From Billgrantia bachuensis (GTDB taxonomy: Bacteria > Pseudomonadota > Gammaproteobacteria > Pseudomonadales > Halomonadaceae): 64,000 bases of DNA. Within the stretch, counting starts at the first letter, position 1. Every line of letters begins with the position of its first letter. Shown here piece by piece: positions 43,109 through 53,681 of this stretch. Made by a program: the position numbers and the translations under genes. The notes beneath the pieces are model-generated. The model worked only from the letters and a program-made list of their open reading frames with translations. It was not told the DNA's origin and searched no databases. The DNA lies in assembly GCF_011742165.1 (NCBI RefSeq), contig NZ_JAAQTO010000032.1, positions 53,137 through 117,136 on the forward strand, read 5' to 3'.

Positions 43109-44251
43109 ATGCATGAAGCAAGCAAACGGCTGGCGGTTCCGCTGCTGGCGTGCTTCGCCGCAAGCGCAGGATCGGCCCAGGCCGCAGAGGTCGTCGCCGA
43201 GCGCATTGCCACCGAGCATCTTGAGCTGCGCCTGGAGCGCATTGCCGAAGGATTCGAGCATCCCTGGGCCGTGATCATGCTGCCCGACGGCCGCTTCGTG
43301 GTCAGTGAGCGCCCGGGGCGACTGGCGCTGGTCGAGGAGGACGGCAGCATTGCTCATCTGAAGGGCCTGCCCGAGGTCAGCGCCCGGATTCAGGGCGGAT
43401 TGCTCGACGTGGAACTGCACCCTCTCTATGGTGACGGCGAGCACGATTGGATCTACTTCACCTGGAGCAAGCCCGTCGAAGGCGGTACCGTGACGGCACT
43501 GAGCCGTGCCCGGCTCGGCGATTCCGGCCTGAGCGATGTCGAGCTGCTGTTCGAGCAGGGGCGCCCTGCCGACCCCGGCCGCCACTACGGCTCGCGGCTC
43601 GCCTGGCTGCCGGACGGTACCCTGCTGATGACCATAGGCGAACGCGGCAGCCCGTCGCGAGCGCAGGATCGCCGCGACCATGCCGGCAGCGTGCTGCGCC
43701 TGACCGAAACCGGCGGTGTTCCCGACGACAACCCCTTCGTCGATGACGAGGAAACACTCGACGAGATCTTCACTCTCGGCAACCGCAATGCCCAGGGCCT
43801 GGTAGTCACGCAAGCCGGCGAAGCCTGGGCCACCGAGCACGGCCCACTGGGCGGCGATGAACTCAACCTGCTCATCGGTGGCGAGAATTACGGTTGGCCC
43901 GAGGTAAGCCTGGGAAAAAGCTACGGCGCTCGCCAGCCCATCGGCGAGGATTCCCTGCCTGGCATGCGCGACCCCATCCATGTCTTCGATGATCGCTTCG
44001 CCCCCTCCGGCCTGACCGAGGTCACCTCGAGCATGTTCGAAGCCTGGCAGGGCAACCTGCTGGCCGGGGGGCTGCACAGCGAGCAGCTGTACCGCCTGAC
44101 GCTGGAGGGTGACAGAGTCGCCGACGCGGAGCTGGTGCTCGACGGGCAGATCGGACGCATACGCGATGTTCACCAGGGTCATGATGGTGCCATCTACCTG
44201 ATCAACGACGATTCGCAGGGCAGTCTCTACCGGCTGAGGCCGGTGGATTGA
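43109..44251 (+). CDS. PQQ-dependent aldose sugar dehydrogenase (YliI-like)
   Basis: 380 residues with a signal peptide ending near AGSAQAA. The six-bladed propeller shows typical pieces: EGFEHPWAVIMLPDGRFVVS at the start, a GGLLDVELHP-type calcium region, HYGSRLAWLPDGTLLMTIGERG in the middle and GNRNAQGLVV later. These soluble periplasmic enzymes oxidise aldose sugars using PQQ. The two-component genes start 67 bases downstream; a shared transcript is possible. PQQ synthesis genes are not in the window. Confidence 0.88.
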   Translation: MHEASKRLAVPLLACFAASAGSAQAAEVVAERIATEHLELRLERIAEGFEHPWAVIMLPDGRFVVSERPGRLALVEEDGSIAHLKGLPEVSARIQGGLLDVELHPLYGDGEHDWIYFTWSKPVEGGTVTALSRARLGDSGLSDVELLFEQGRPADPGRHYGSRLAWLPDGTLLMTIGERGSPSRAQDRRDHAGSVLRLTETGGVPDDNPFVDDEETLDEIFTLGNRNAQGLVVTQAGEAWATEHGPLGGDELNLLIGGENYGWPEVSLGKSYGARQPIGEDSLPGMRDPIHVFDDRFAPSGLTEVTSSMFEAWQGNLLAGGLHSEQLYRLTLEGDRVADAELVLDGQIGRIRDVHQGHDGAIYLINDDSQGSLYRLRPVD

Positions 44252-44318
44252 TTCCCGGCGCGGTGCCGGCCCCGGGATCCGGCACGGCAATCATCGTCAC
44301 CACCGTCCACGAGCCACC

Positions 44319-45776
44319 ATGCGCTTACGCAATCTGATACTTCTGACCATCATTGCACCGCTCTTTCTTGCGCTGCTGATCTTCAGTCTGGTGGCCATCA
44401 AGTCACTGGAGGACAACGTGCGCAATCGCCTGGAGCGGGAAGTCCAGGTCATCACCAACGTGATCGGCACCACCCTGAGCCAGGCTCTATCACGTAACGC
44501 TACCGAGCCTCTCGAGGAGTCGCTCTACTCCGCCTTCTCGTTCCACCGCATCTACGGCGCCTACGTGTTCGATGCCAGTGGCCGGGAAATCTACGGCCTC
44601 GGGCTGGGTCAGGCGCTGTTCAGCCCCGAAACCATTCGCGAAGTTGCCGAGCAGGGTGAGATGCGAGCCGCCTACCGCGAGCACGACGGCTGGCACTACT
44701 ACTCGGCGCTGAAGCCGCTGCTTTCGGCCACCGGTGAGGTGCAAGGCGTACTGCAGGTCAATCGGCTCAACACGGGCGTCGAGAACTACACCGGGTTTCT
44801 CAGCCAGCTGGCCCTGCTGGCCTTCGTCATCGGTGCGGCCGGTATCGTACTGGGCATTTGGTGGGGTTTTCGGCGGCACATCGAGCGACCGCTGGAACGT
44901 CTGCTTACCGTCATGCAGCGCGTCGAGGCCGGCGACCGGGGCCAGCGTGCCGAAGCCAAAGGGCCGCAGGAGTACGAACGCCTCGCCGTGGCCCTGAACG
45001 GCATGCTGGATGCCATGGCCGAGAAGGATGCCGACATCGAGGCGCGTCGGCGCAAGGAGATCGAACTCGAGAAGCGCCTGCGCAAGTCGAAGAAGCTCGC
45101 CGAGCTGGGGGTGCTGGCTGCCGGGGTTGCGCACGAGATCGGCGCGCCGCTCACGGTGATCAACGGTCAGGCCCAGCGGCTGTCCCGACGCGACACGCTC
45201 AACGACGCCGACCGGGCCAGGCTGGGACGAATTCGCAGTGAAGTGGAGCGTATCGTCGAGATCGTGCGCCAGCTGATGGAGCTGGGGCGCCGCCATAATG
45301 TCGAAAAAGAGTCCCTGAACCTGACCGAACTCGTCGTCACGGCGCACGAACTGGTCGAGGAGGACTTCGAGCAGAACGCCATCCGGCTCGAACTCGACCT
45401 GCCCCCATCTTCTTCTCCGCTGCTGGCCAACGGTCAGCAGCTGATCCAGGTTTTGACCAATCTTCTGCGCAACGCCGCCCAAGCCAAGGAAGTCAGCCGT
45501 GTGCGCATAAGAGCACAGGAAAAGGAGGGCTGGCTGACGTTATGGGTGGAAGACGACGGCTCGGGTATCGTCGACAAAGACAAAGCGAAGGTCTTCGACC
45601 CATTTTTCACCACCAAGCCCGTTGGCCAGGGTAGCGGCCTGGGGCTTTCCATGGTGCACCGAATCATCAACGACCACGGCGGTACCGTCGGTGTGTTCGA
45701 CAGCGAACTGGGGGGAGCCGGCTTCGAAATCGGACTGCCACTGAGCGATGCCGAAGAAGGAGGAACTGCCACGTGA
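44319..45776 (+). CDS. Membrane sensor histidine kinase, NtrB-like
   Basis: 485 residues. Membrane helices at about 7-28 and 164-184 enclose a periplasmic sensor of 130 residues; then HAMP, a HisKA domain with H272 in GVAHEIGAPLTVING, and an ATPase domain with N, G1 and G2 boxes (VLTNLLRNAAQA, VEDDGSGI, GSGLGLSMV). The gene overlaps the response regulator by four bases. Signal unknown; the neighbouring sugar dehydrogenase or transporters may be targets. Confidence 0.9.
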   Translation: MRLRNLILLTIIAPLFLALLIFSLVAIKSLEDNVRNRLEREVQVITNVIGTTLSQALSRNATEPLEESLYSAFSFHRIYGAYVFDASGREIYGLGLGQALFSPETIREVAEQGEMRAAYREHDGWHYYSALKPLLSATGEVQGVLQVNRLNTGVENYTGFLSQLALLAFVIGAAGIVLGIWWGFRRHIERPLERLLTVMQRVEAGDRGQRAEAKGPQEYERLAVALNGMLDAMAEKDADIEARRRKEIELEKRLRKSKKLAELGVLAAGVAHEIGAPLTVINGQAQRLSRRDTLNDADRARLGRIRSEVERIVEIVRQLMELGRRHNVEKESLNLTELVVTAHELVEEDFEQNAIRLELDLPPSSSPLLANGQQLIQVLTNLLRNAAQAKEVSRVRIRAQEKEGWLTLWVEDDGSGIVDKDKAKVFDPFFTTKPVGQGSGLGLSMVHRIINDHGGTVGVFDSELGGAGFEIGLPLSDAEEGGTAT

Positions 45777-47161
45777 CAGGGAGCCACAGCCATACCGACC
45801 TTCCCATACTCATCGTCGAGGATGACGCCGCCATTCTTGAGCTGTTGGAAGAGGAGCTTCAGGAGGCCGGTTACCAGACGCTGGGTGTCGGCAGCGCCGA
45901 GGAAGCCGTCGTGACCTTGAGCCACAGCGAAGTGGCCCTGGTTATCAGCGACGTCCGCCTCCCCGGCATGAACGGCATGCAGTTGCTCGAGCAACTGCGC
46001 CATGAAGGTAGCCGCTTGGGATTCATCATCATCACCGCCTTCGGCACCATCGACCAGGCCGTCGAGGCATTGAAGATCGGTGCCGACGACTTCCTCACCA
46101 AGCCGCTGGATCTGGAGAGCGTGGGAGAAGCGGTTTTTCGGGTACTGGAGAACCGGCGCCTGGCCGAACGCTTGCACCAGAGCGAGCCGACGGGACACTT
46201 CCATGGCATCGTCGGTGAAAGCGAGACAATGCAGGCGCTCTTTCACGATGCGGCCCGACTGGCCAAGAGCGATGCGCCCATTCTCATCCTCGGTGAGAGC
46301 GGTACCGGCAAGGAGCTACTGGCTCGCGCCATTCACGCCGAGAGCCCGCGGTCCAATGAGCCTTTCGTGGCCATCAACTGTGCCAGCATCCCCTCGGAAC
46401 TGATGGAGAGTGAATTCTTCGGCCACGTGAAAGGCGCCTTTACCGGCGCCAGCGATTCGCGCCAGGGCCTTTTCCAGGCGGCCAACGGCGGCAGCCTCTT
46501 TCTCGACGAGATCGGCGAGATGTCGCCCGGCCTGCAGGCCAAGCTGCTGCGGGCACTGCAAGAAAAGACGATCAAGGCTGTCGGTGCCGAGAGAGAAGAA
46601 GCGGTGGACGTCCGCATCATTGCCGCCACCCATCGCGACCTGGAGCAGGAGATCGAAAGCGGAAACTTCCGCAGCGACCTGTTCTATCGCCTGGAAACCT
46701 TCTCGCTTCGCATTCCTCCCCTGCGTGAGCGTCAAGGGGATATCGAGCGGCTGATCTCCGCCATGATTGAAAAGCACGCCAGCGCTCAGAACAAGAGCGT
46801 CGAGCGCATCGAACCTTTGGCCCTGCAGACCTTGCTGGACTACCCCTATCCCGGCAACGTACGCGAACTCGAGAACGCCGTCATGCGCGCCGTGACCCTG
46901 ACGGAAGACGGCGTGCTCAGCCATACCGACTTGCCGGAGCGCATTCGCCAACATGGCCTTGATCAGCGTGGGTCCACCCGCCAGATCGAGACTGGCAAGT
47001 CGCTGGTTACCAGCGGCCAGCAGAGTTGGCCTAGCCTGGAAGAGGTCGAAAAGCGTTATATCCAGAAAGTGCTCGAAGCAACGGGGGGCAACAAGCGACG
47101 TACCGCCGATATTCTCGGCATCGCCAGGCGCACCCTCTACCGCCGCCTCGAAGAGGAGTAG
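45773..47161 (+). CDS. NtrC-type sigma-54 response regulator
   Basis: 462 residues starting at GTG. Receiver domain with phosphoacceptor D60, then an AAA+ core with Walker A GESGTGK (174-180) and the sigma-54 contact loop GAFTGA (221-226), and a Fis-type DNA-binding end (GGNKRRTADILGIARRTLYR). All residues needed to activate sigma-54 promoters are present. Co-translated with the kinase. I found no convincing -24/-12 promoter nearby by eye. Confidence 0.92.
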   Translation: MTGSHSHTDLPILIVEDDAAILELLEEELQEAGYQTLGVGSAEEAVVTLSHSEVALVISDVRLPGMNGMQLLEQLRHEGSRLGFIIITAFGTIDQAVEALKIGADDFLTKPLDLESVGEAVFRVLENRRLAERLHQSEPTGHFHGIVGESETMQALFHDAARLAKSDAPILILGESGTGKELLARAIHAESPRSNEPFVAINCASIPSELMESEFFGHVKGAFTGASDSRQGLFQAANGGSLFLDEIGEMSPGLQAKLLRALQEKTIKAVGAEREEAVDVRIIAATHRDLEQEIESGNFRSDLFYRLETFSLRIPPLRERQGDIERLISAMIEKHASAQNKSVERIEPLALQTLLDYPYPGNVRELENAVMRAVTLTEDGVLSHTDLPERIRQHGLDQRGSTRQIETGKSLVTSGQQSWPSLEEVEKRYIQKVLEATGGNKRRTADILGIARRTLYRRLEEE

Positions 47162-47198
47162 CTGTTCGTGTCGTCCGATGCATCGCCGTTGCAGGCAT

Positions 47199-47226
47199 AA
47201 AAAAGCCCCCGTGGGAGCTCGGGGGC
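47199..47226 (-). terminator. Rho-independent terminator on the minus strand
   Basis: GCCCCCG and CGGGGGC arms with an 8-base loop; read on the minus strand the stem is followed by six Ts. It lies downstream of the acidic secreted-protein gene, in the 213-base gap after the response regulator. Confidence 0.75.
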
Positions 47227-47374
47227 GAAGCACGCCATGCAATCCAGCTGACGGTGCAAGGGGGGAGGGTGGCGGGCCGCCAGCCGATTGCGCGCGTCAT
47301 GCTTAAGTGACGCATCCTTGCGTCGATCCTGCTCCTCCGGCCCCAGCTACACGGCGGGGCCGAAACCGAAGAGA

Positions 47375-47887
47375 TCAAGAGGCGTCGTCGTTCTCATCCT
47401 CTGGATAATCCCACTCTTCTTCCTCGTTCTCGTATTCGTACTCGGGCTCCTCTCCCGGCATTGCCTCGGCTCCTTCGCCGAAACCGGGGTCGTCTTGCGC
47501 ACCAGGTGCGGCCGGATCGGTGCCCGGTGCGGCTTCGGTACCCGGCTGCTGCATGCCCGGCTCCTGCTGCATGCCTGGCTCCTGCTGCATGCCCGGCTCC
47601 TGCTGCATGCCTGGATCCGCTTCGGTACCCGGCATGGCCGGATCCTGGCCTGGAGCCGTGGTGCCATCGATACCCGGTGCCGCGGGGTCACCCGGATCGA
47701 CACCCGGCCCGGTCTCATGGCCCGGTGCTTCGTCGGTAGCCGGGAACTGAGGCTGTTCGGTACCTGGCTGCGTCTGGAATTCGTCCTGCTGTGTCTGTGT
47801 CTGCTGCGCCAAGGCCAACGGGCTGGCAGTCAGCCCCATGGTCACACCGAGAACGCCTAGCTTTTTCAGAAATTCCTTGGACATCAT
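47375..47887 (-). CDS. Secreted acidic repeat protein
   Basis: 170 residues from ATG 47887 (AGGAG upstream; a second ATG follows directly). A signal peptide (LGVLGVTMGLTASPLALAQ) precedes a low-complexity chain of proline, glycine, glutamine and acidic residues. The unit PGMQQE is repeated three to four times in the middle, encoded by near-identical 18-base DNA repeats at about 47540-47615, so its number may vary. The end is a very acidic tail (EYEYENEEEEWDYPEDEN). No family recognised; the acidity suits a halophile's periplasm. Confidence 0.65.
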   Translation of the reverse strand: MMSKEFLKKLGVLGVTMGLTASPLALAQQTQTQQDEFQTQPGTEQPQFPATDEAPGHETGPGVDPGDPAAPGIDGTTAPGQDPAMPGTEADPGMQQEPGMQQEPGMQQEPGMQQPGTEAAPGTDPAAPGAQDDPGFGEGAEAMPGEEPEYEYENEEEEWDYPEDENDDAS

Positions 47888-47990
47888 TCTTACATCTCCT
47901 GGAGTATCGCCTTGCGACGAATTCAATGAGCTTCCTGCCCTGAGCCCTCAATGCATTTCGATGACGGCACTTGAATCGACAGGTGACTGA

Positions 47991-48458
47991 TTAGCCGCCT
48001 CCCTGCTCTTCCTCGTCCTCGAGGGGCTCCTCTTCCTGGTTGCTTTCCATGGTGGTCTGCTGCCCATCAGGCTGTTCGCCAGTGATTGGCTCCTGCTCGG
48101 CTTCAGGGAGCGGATCCTCTTCGGGAGCTACGTCATTGGTAACTGCGTCACTATTGGAAGCTTCTTCGCCTGGCTCTGTCGAACCCGCACCTTCCGGGCT
48201 CTCTTCGGCGCCGGATACAGGCTCGGCAGCGCCATCTCCAGAGGCCGTATTGGTCTGGTCGATGCCAGGATCCGACGTAGCATCCTCCATCGGCGAGCCT
48301 TGCTCCTCCATGGTGGGACGCTCTTCCTCGACCGGAGGGAGCTCATCTTCATCATTACCGCAACCGGCAAGTGACAGCGTTCCCAGCGCCACAGCTACTG
48401 CCGAGGCCAAGGCTGTCAATCGCCTGGCAGACTTGCTTGCACGCTTGTCATGGCTCAT
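47991..48458 (-). CDS. Acidic lipoprotein of unknown function
   Basis: 155 residues from ATG 48458 with GGGAGAG upstream; the open frame further upstream has no site. A basic start and SAVAVALGTLSLAGC give a lipoprotein signal. The mature part is low-complexity glutamate, proline and serine, ending EEEPLEDEEEQGGG. It resembles the neighbouring secreted protein in composition and lies 103 bases upstream on the same strand, so the two may be co-expressed. No domain recognised. Confidence 0.65.
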   Translation of the reverse strand: MSHDKRASKSARRLTALASAVAVALGTLSLAGCGNDEDELPPVEEERPTMEEQGSPMEDATSDPGIDQTNTASGDGAAEPVSGAEESPEGAGSTEPGEEASNSDAVTNDVAPEEDPLPEAEQEPITGEQPDGQQTTMESNQEEEPLEDEEEQGGG

Positions 48459-48678
48459 GTGATCTCTCCCTGGGTTGATTCGTCCTCTCCTCACATGGAG
48501 CACAGGGCATGCCATCTTCACGAAAAAAACGAACATTGAAATAAAAACAACCACATAGATTGAAAACCCACTCTCTCCCATGAACACCAAGCCAGGTTTT
48601 TCTGTGGTGCAAACTGACACATGGCTAGGTCTGCCACAGGCGCTCAGGTTTCGCTTGGCTGTGATATGCGCAATAACG

Positions 48679-48708
48679 CCAAGGGGGCACCGATTGGTGC
48701 CCCCTTGG
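48679..48708. terminator. Strong hairpin after the polyamine-type ABC operon
   Basis: Perfect 13-base arms CCAAGGGGGCACC/GGTGCCCCCTTGG with a GATT loop, 29 bases after the last ABC gene. No good T-run on either strand, so it may act mainly as an RNA end-stabiliser. Confidence 0.6.
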
Positions 48709-48736
48709 GTCGGGATCGATCTAAAGCGCCGAGGCG

Positions 48737-49588
48737 CTATTCTGGTGTGATTCCCCGCAATCGCTCGCTGCGTCGCCGTAACAGCTCCAGCGTCGTCAGC
48801 AGCAGCATGGAAAGCAGTACCAGCAGGGTCGCCACGGCCAGGATCGTCGGGCTGATCTGCTCACGGATACCCGACCACATCTGGATCGGCATGGTGGTCT
48901 GCGCGGGTCCGGAGATGAACAGCACCACCACTACCTCGTCGAAGGAAGTGATGAAGGCGAACAGGGCACCGGAAACGACACCCGGCGTCACCAGCGGCAA
49001 CACCACCCTGAAGAAGGTACGCGTGGGGTTGGCGCCAAGGCTGTGCGCCGCCTTGATCAAGGTGGTATCGAAGCTCGACAGGGTCGCCGTCACGGTAATG
49101 ACGACGAACGGTATGCCAAGCGCGGTATGCGCCAGGATCACGCCGAGATAGGTCTGCGCCAGGTTGATCTTGGAGAAGAAGAAGAACATGGCCGCCGCGG
49201 AGATGATCAGCGGGACGATCATCGGCGAGATCAGTAGCGCCATGATCGCCCCACGAGCCGGCATGTGCCGGTTGGAGAGCCCCAGCGCGGCGACCGTACC
49301 CAGGATCGTGGCCAGGATCGTCGAGGCAATACCGATGATGAAGCTGTTCTTGATCGAGCTTAGCCAGGCGCTGGACGTAAAGAAATCCTCGTACCAGCGC
49401 AGCGAGTAACCTGCCGGGTCGAGCCTGAGCATTTCCTCCGAGAAGGTGAAATAGGGCTGCGCGTTGAACGAAAGCGGGATGATGATGAGCAGCGGCCCCA
49501 CCAGGAACAGGAAGATCAGTGCGCAGATGCCCAGGAATACGTAGTGCCAGATGCGCTCGCCACGAGTCGCGTAAGAAGGAACGGCCAT
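48737..49588 (-). CDS. ABC permease, PotC-like
   Basis: 283 residues with six membrane helices. The binding-protein-dependent permease loop is seen as AAHSLGANPTRTFFRVVLPL (EAA-type motif, here A-A-x-x-LGA). It matches PotC/PotI of spermidine/putrescine importers. Last gene of the operon, four bases after the PotB-like gene. Related systems import opines or other cations, so the substrate is not certain. Confidence 0.88.
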   Translation of the reverse strand: MAVPSYATRGERIWHYVFLGICALIFLFLVGPLLIIIPLSFNAQPYFTFSEEMLRLDPAGYSLRWYEDFFTSSAWLSSIKNSFIIGIASTILATILGTVAALGLSNRHMPARGAIMALLISPMIVPLIISAAAMFFFFSKINLAQTYLGVILAHTALGIPFVVITVTATLSSFDTTLIKAAHSLGANPTRTFFRVVLPLVTPGVVSGALFAFITSFDEVVVVLFISGPAQTTMPIQMWSGIREQISPTILAVATLLVLLSMLLLTTLELLRRRSERLRGITPE

Positions 49589-49592
49589 CGGA

Positions 49593-50846
49593 TTACCCCA
49601 GCTTGACCTTGTCGACGCCGATCAGGCGATTGAAGACCATGTAGAAGACGATCACCACGAACAGCAGGATCGAGGCTATGGCCGCAGCCAACCCCCAGTT
49701 GAGCGAGGTCTGCATGTGATAGGCGATGTAGTTGGTAATGAAGCGCCCTGACTGACCGCCCACCAGCGCCGGCGTGATGTAGTAGCCGATCGACAGGATG
49801 AACACCAGGATGCCCCCAGCGGCTATGCCCGGAATGGTCAGCGGGAAGTAGACTCGCCGGAAGCTCAGGAAAGGCTTGCCGCCCAACGAGCGAGCCGCAC
49901 GCATATAGCTGGGCGGAATGGTTTTCATCACCGAGTAGAGTGGCAGGATCATGAACGGCAGCAAGATATGGGTCATGGCAATGATGGTGCCGGCCTTGTT
50001 GTGAATCATCTGCCAGCGCGCCTCGTCGGCAATCACGCCAAGGGCTACCATGACATCGTTGAGTACGCCCTGGGATTGCAGGATCGCGATCCAGGTGGTG
50101 GTACGCACCAGCAGCGAGGTCCAGAACGGCAGCAGGACCAGAATCATCAACAGGTTCGAATGGCGCAGTGGCAAGCTCGTCAGCAGGAAGGCGATCGGGT
50201 AGCCGAGCAGCAGCGTCAGGCCAGTGATCACTGCACTCATCCAGAAGGTGCGCCAGAACAGCCCGACGTGCACCTTGAGATGGTCCGGTACCTGAACGAT
50301 CTCGCCCATCGGCGTGAGCTGGCGGTCCACCGCCGCCAGGTAATAGGAGAGCGTGTAGGGAGTTGCCTCGCGCTGGATCAGCCGCCAGGTTTCTAGCTCG
50401 CCCCAAGTGTCATTGATCTCGATCAGCGCTTCACGAAAAGGCGGCTCGACGGCACGCAATTGGCGAGCCGTACGGTTGATCGCCGAGCGCATGCCCGATT
50501 TCTCGTAGTTCAGGCGACTCGACAAGAGCCCCAGGTTGCGTGCGGCCTGCCCCTCTCGCAGATCTTCCACCAAGGCGGCGAAGACCGGCTCGTCGGGTAG
50601 CGCGTCGCCATTCCAGCCTTCCAGGGCGGTGACGGTGCGCGACAGCTGTGTGGAGACTTCGGGATTGTCGACGCTGCGCCACAGCATTTCGACGATCGGC
50701 ATGACGAATGCAATTCCCAGGAACAACAGCAATGGCGATACCAGCAGGAAGGCCTTGACCTTCGAGCGCCGCACGGCGCGCCGCAGGCTGGTCTTGAGCG
50801 GCACGCCATCAGCGGTGGTCAGGGGAACAGAGGGCGATTGGGACAC
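49593..50846 (-). CDS. ABC permease, PotB-like, with enlarged first periplasmic loop
   Basis: 417 residues, over 100 more than typical PotB (about 280). The extra part is an insertion of about 150 residues after the first helix (starting NPEVSTQLSRTVTALEGWNG), predicted periplasmic. The remainder is standard, with MRAARSLGGKPFLSFRRVYF as the ATPase-contact loop. Several Halomonas-like and rhizobial polyamine-type systems have this longer form. The start lies 86 bases after the binding protein gene. Confidence 0.88.
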   Translation of the reverse strand: MSQSPSVPLTTADGVPLKTSLRRAVRRSKVKAFLLVSPLLLFLGIAFVMPIVEMLWRSVDNPEVSTQLSRTVTALEGWNGDALPDEPVFAALVEDLREGQAARNLGLLSSRLNYEKSGMRSAINRTARQLRAVEPPFREALIEINDTWGELETWRLIQREATPYTLSYYLAAVDRQLTPMGEIVQVPDHLKVHVGLFWRTFWMSAVITGLTLLLGYPIAFLLTSLPLRHSNLLMILVLLPFWTSLLVRTTTWIAILQSQGVLNDVMVALGVIADEARWQMIHNKAGTIIAMTHILLPFMILPLYSVMKTIPPSYMRAARSLGGKPFLSFRRVYFPLTIPGIAAGGILVFILSIGYYITPALVGGQSGRFITNYIAYHMQTSLNWGLAAAIASILLFVVIVFYMVFNRLIGVDKVKLG

Positions 50847-50932
50847 TCAGGCCTCTCCATCTAGCAAAGGAAGCAACTGGAAAACGCGATGGCGAAGGCC
50901 GTCGCCCGGGAAATCCCGGGCGACGGCGGGTC

Positions 50933-52054
50933 TTACTGGGCCAGCCAGGCGTCGAAGCGCTGGGTCAGTTCATCGTTGTAGTCGGCCCAGAACTCGTCGT
51001 CCTTCTGGATGGCAGTCGCAAAGTTGGGCGGGAACGTCGGCATGTGCGGCATCATGTCGATACCCGTCTCGGCGTGGACCGAGACCAAGTCTGAGGAGGA
51101 GTAGCGGGCCGGGCCGTAGGAGATGTACTGGGCCTGGTCGGCGAGCCGCTGAGTGTCGGTAGCGAAGTGGAGGTAGTCCTTCACCTTGTCGAGCTTGCCG
51201 GTTGGGACCACCCAGCCATCCAGCTCGAACACCTGGGCATCCCAGATGATCTCGAAGGGCTGGTTTTCGGAGACCATGGCATTGAAGATGCGGCCGTTGT
51301 AGGCGGAGCCGAAGGCCACCTCCTGGTCGGCAAGCAACTGCGGCGGCTGGGCCCCCTCCTCCCACCAGATCACGTGGTCCTTGATGGTGTCGAGCTTGGC
51401 GAAGGCGCGCTGGATGCCCTCCTCCGTCTCGAGCACGTCGTAGACGTCTTCAGGCGCCACGCCGTCGGCGACAAGTGCCCACTCGAGGTTATTGATCGGC
51501 TTGCGCAGCAGGGTGCGCTTGCCGGGGAAGTTCTCCACGTCGAAGACATCGGCAATGGTGCTGGGCTGGTTGTCCTCGGGGAACATTTCGGTGTTGAAGG
51601 CGACGATGTTGGAGTAGACGATCGAGGCGACGAAACACTCGCCCAGGGCACCGTCGACGAAGTCCTCGCTCGGCGGCGTGCCGTCCGGAGCGTCCGCCAG
51701 CAGTTCGTCGTGATCCAGCGGCTCGATCAAGCCCTCGGCACAGGCGATCATGGCATCGGCCGGCAGCATGTCGACCAGATCCCAGGTTACGTTGCCCGCC
51801 TGCGACTGTGCGCGCAGCCCGGCCAGGGCGTTGCCGCTGCGGTCGAGGTTGATGATCTCGTCGCCGGTCTGCTCCATCCACGGTTCGTGGTAGGCCTTCT
51901 GCTGACTCATGGTGTAGGCACCGCCCCAGGAGACGATATTCAGTGTCTGCTGCGCCTGCGCCACGCTCGCCAGACCCAGGGCCGATGCTCCCGCCACGGC
52001 ACATGTGATCAGCTTGAGAACCGGTTTCCCTGCTTGCTTGTCATTGCGTTTCAT
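50933..52054 (-). CDS. Periplasmic binding protein, PotD/PotF-like
   Basis: 373 residues with a signal peptide ending SVAQA. The mature chain begins QQTLNIVSWGGAYTMSQQKA and has NLEWALVADGV and GSAYNGRIFNAM, fitting extracellular-solute-binding proteins of the polyamine type. It lies between the ATPase and permease genes, all on the minus strand in the order ATPase, binding protein, PotB, PotC. Ligand is likely a polyamine or related cation. Confidence 0.85.
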   Translation of the reverse strand: MKRNDKQAGKPVLKLITCAVAGASALGLASVAQAQQTLNIVSWGGAYTMSQQKAYHEPWMEQTGDEIINLDRSGNALAGLRAQSQAGNVTWDLVDMLPADAMIACAEGLIEPLDHDELLADAPDGTPPSEDFVDGALGECFVASIVYSNIVAFNTEMFPEDNQPSTIADVFDVENFPGKRTLLRKPINNLEWALVADGVAPEDVYDVLETEEGIQRAFAKLDTIKDHVIWWEEGAQPPQLLADQEVAFGSAYNGRIFNAMVSENQPFEIIWDAQVFELDGWVVPTGKLDKVKDYLHFATDTQRLADQAQYISYGPARYSSSDLVSVHAETGIDMMPHMPTFPPNFATAIQKDDEFWADYNDELTQRFDAWLAQ

Positions 52055-52105
52055 CTGCTATCTCCACTTGTTGTACTTATTGACCCAGCTTCAAGTTGAA
52101 GCGCA

Positions 52106-53251
<1,146 letters not shown>

Positions 53252-53419
53252 GCAGGGTTCCCACTAATGGCCAACCGAAAGCGAAGGAGGAGTATTCCTT
53301 GCAGGCTGGTCCTTGTTCTTATCGGAATACATGAACCCTATTCCTTTCCAGGCAGTGACCGCAATCCCCGCAAGGTCCAAATAGCGTTGAACGACACCTG
53401 GGACAGGAGCAGGAATATC

Positions 53420-53438
53420 GGGTAACTCGCAGTTACCC
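53420..53438. promoter_or_regulatory. Perfect inverted repeat in the ABC/USP divergent promoter region
   Basis: GGGTAACTCGCAGTTACCC: 8-base perfect arms and a 3-base centre, in the 430-base gap 53252-53681 that separates the ABC operon from the stress-protein gene. Nothing else gene-like is seen there. It is a good candidate operator for one or both directions; regulator unknown. Confidence 0.5.
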
Positions 53439-53681
53439 AAAGAAAACCTTATGTTACGCTAACTATCGGCAGCCTGGACAAAGGACAGTCTCGGCAGCGC
53501 CGCGTAACTTGCGTACAATGCTTGTTCACATAATAAGTACTGCGACACATTCCGGGTCGTCGGTCCCAGGACTGGCATCACGCGCCAAAGCCGCCACACT
53601 GACATTGTGTAACGTCCCTAACGTGCACCCGCGTACGTCTCGTCGGACAGCCGACATCACGTAAATCAGGAGAGCACGAAC

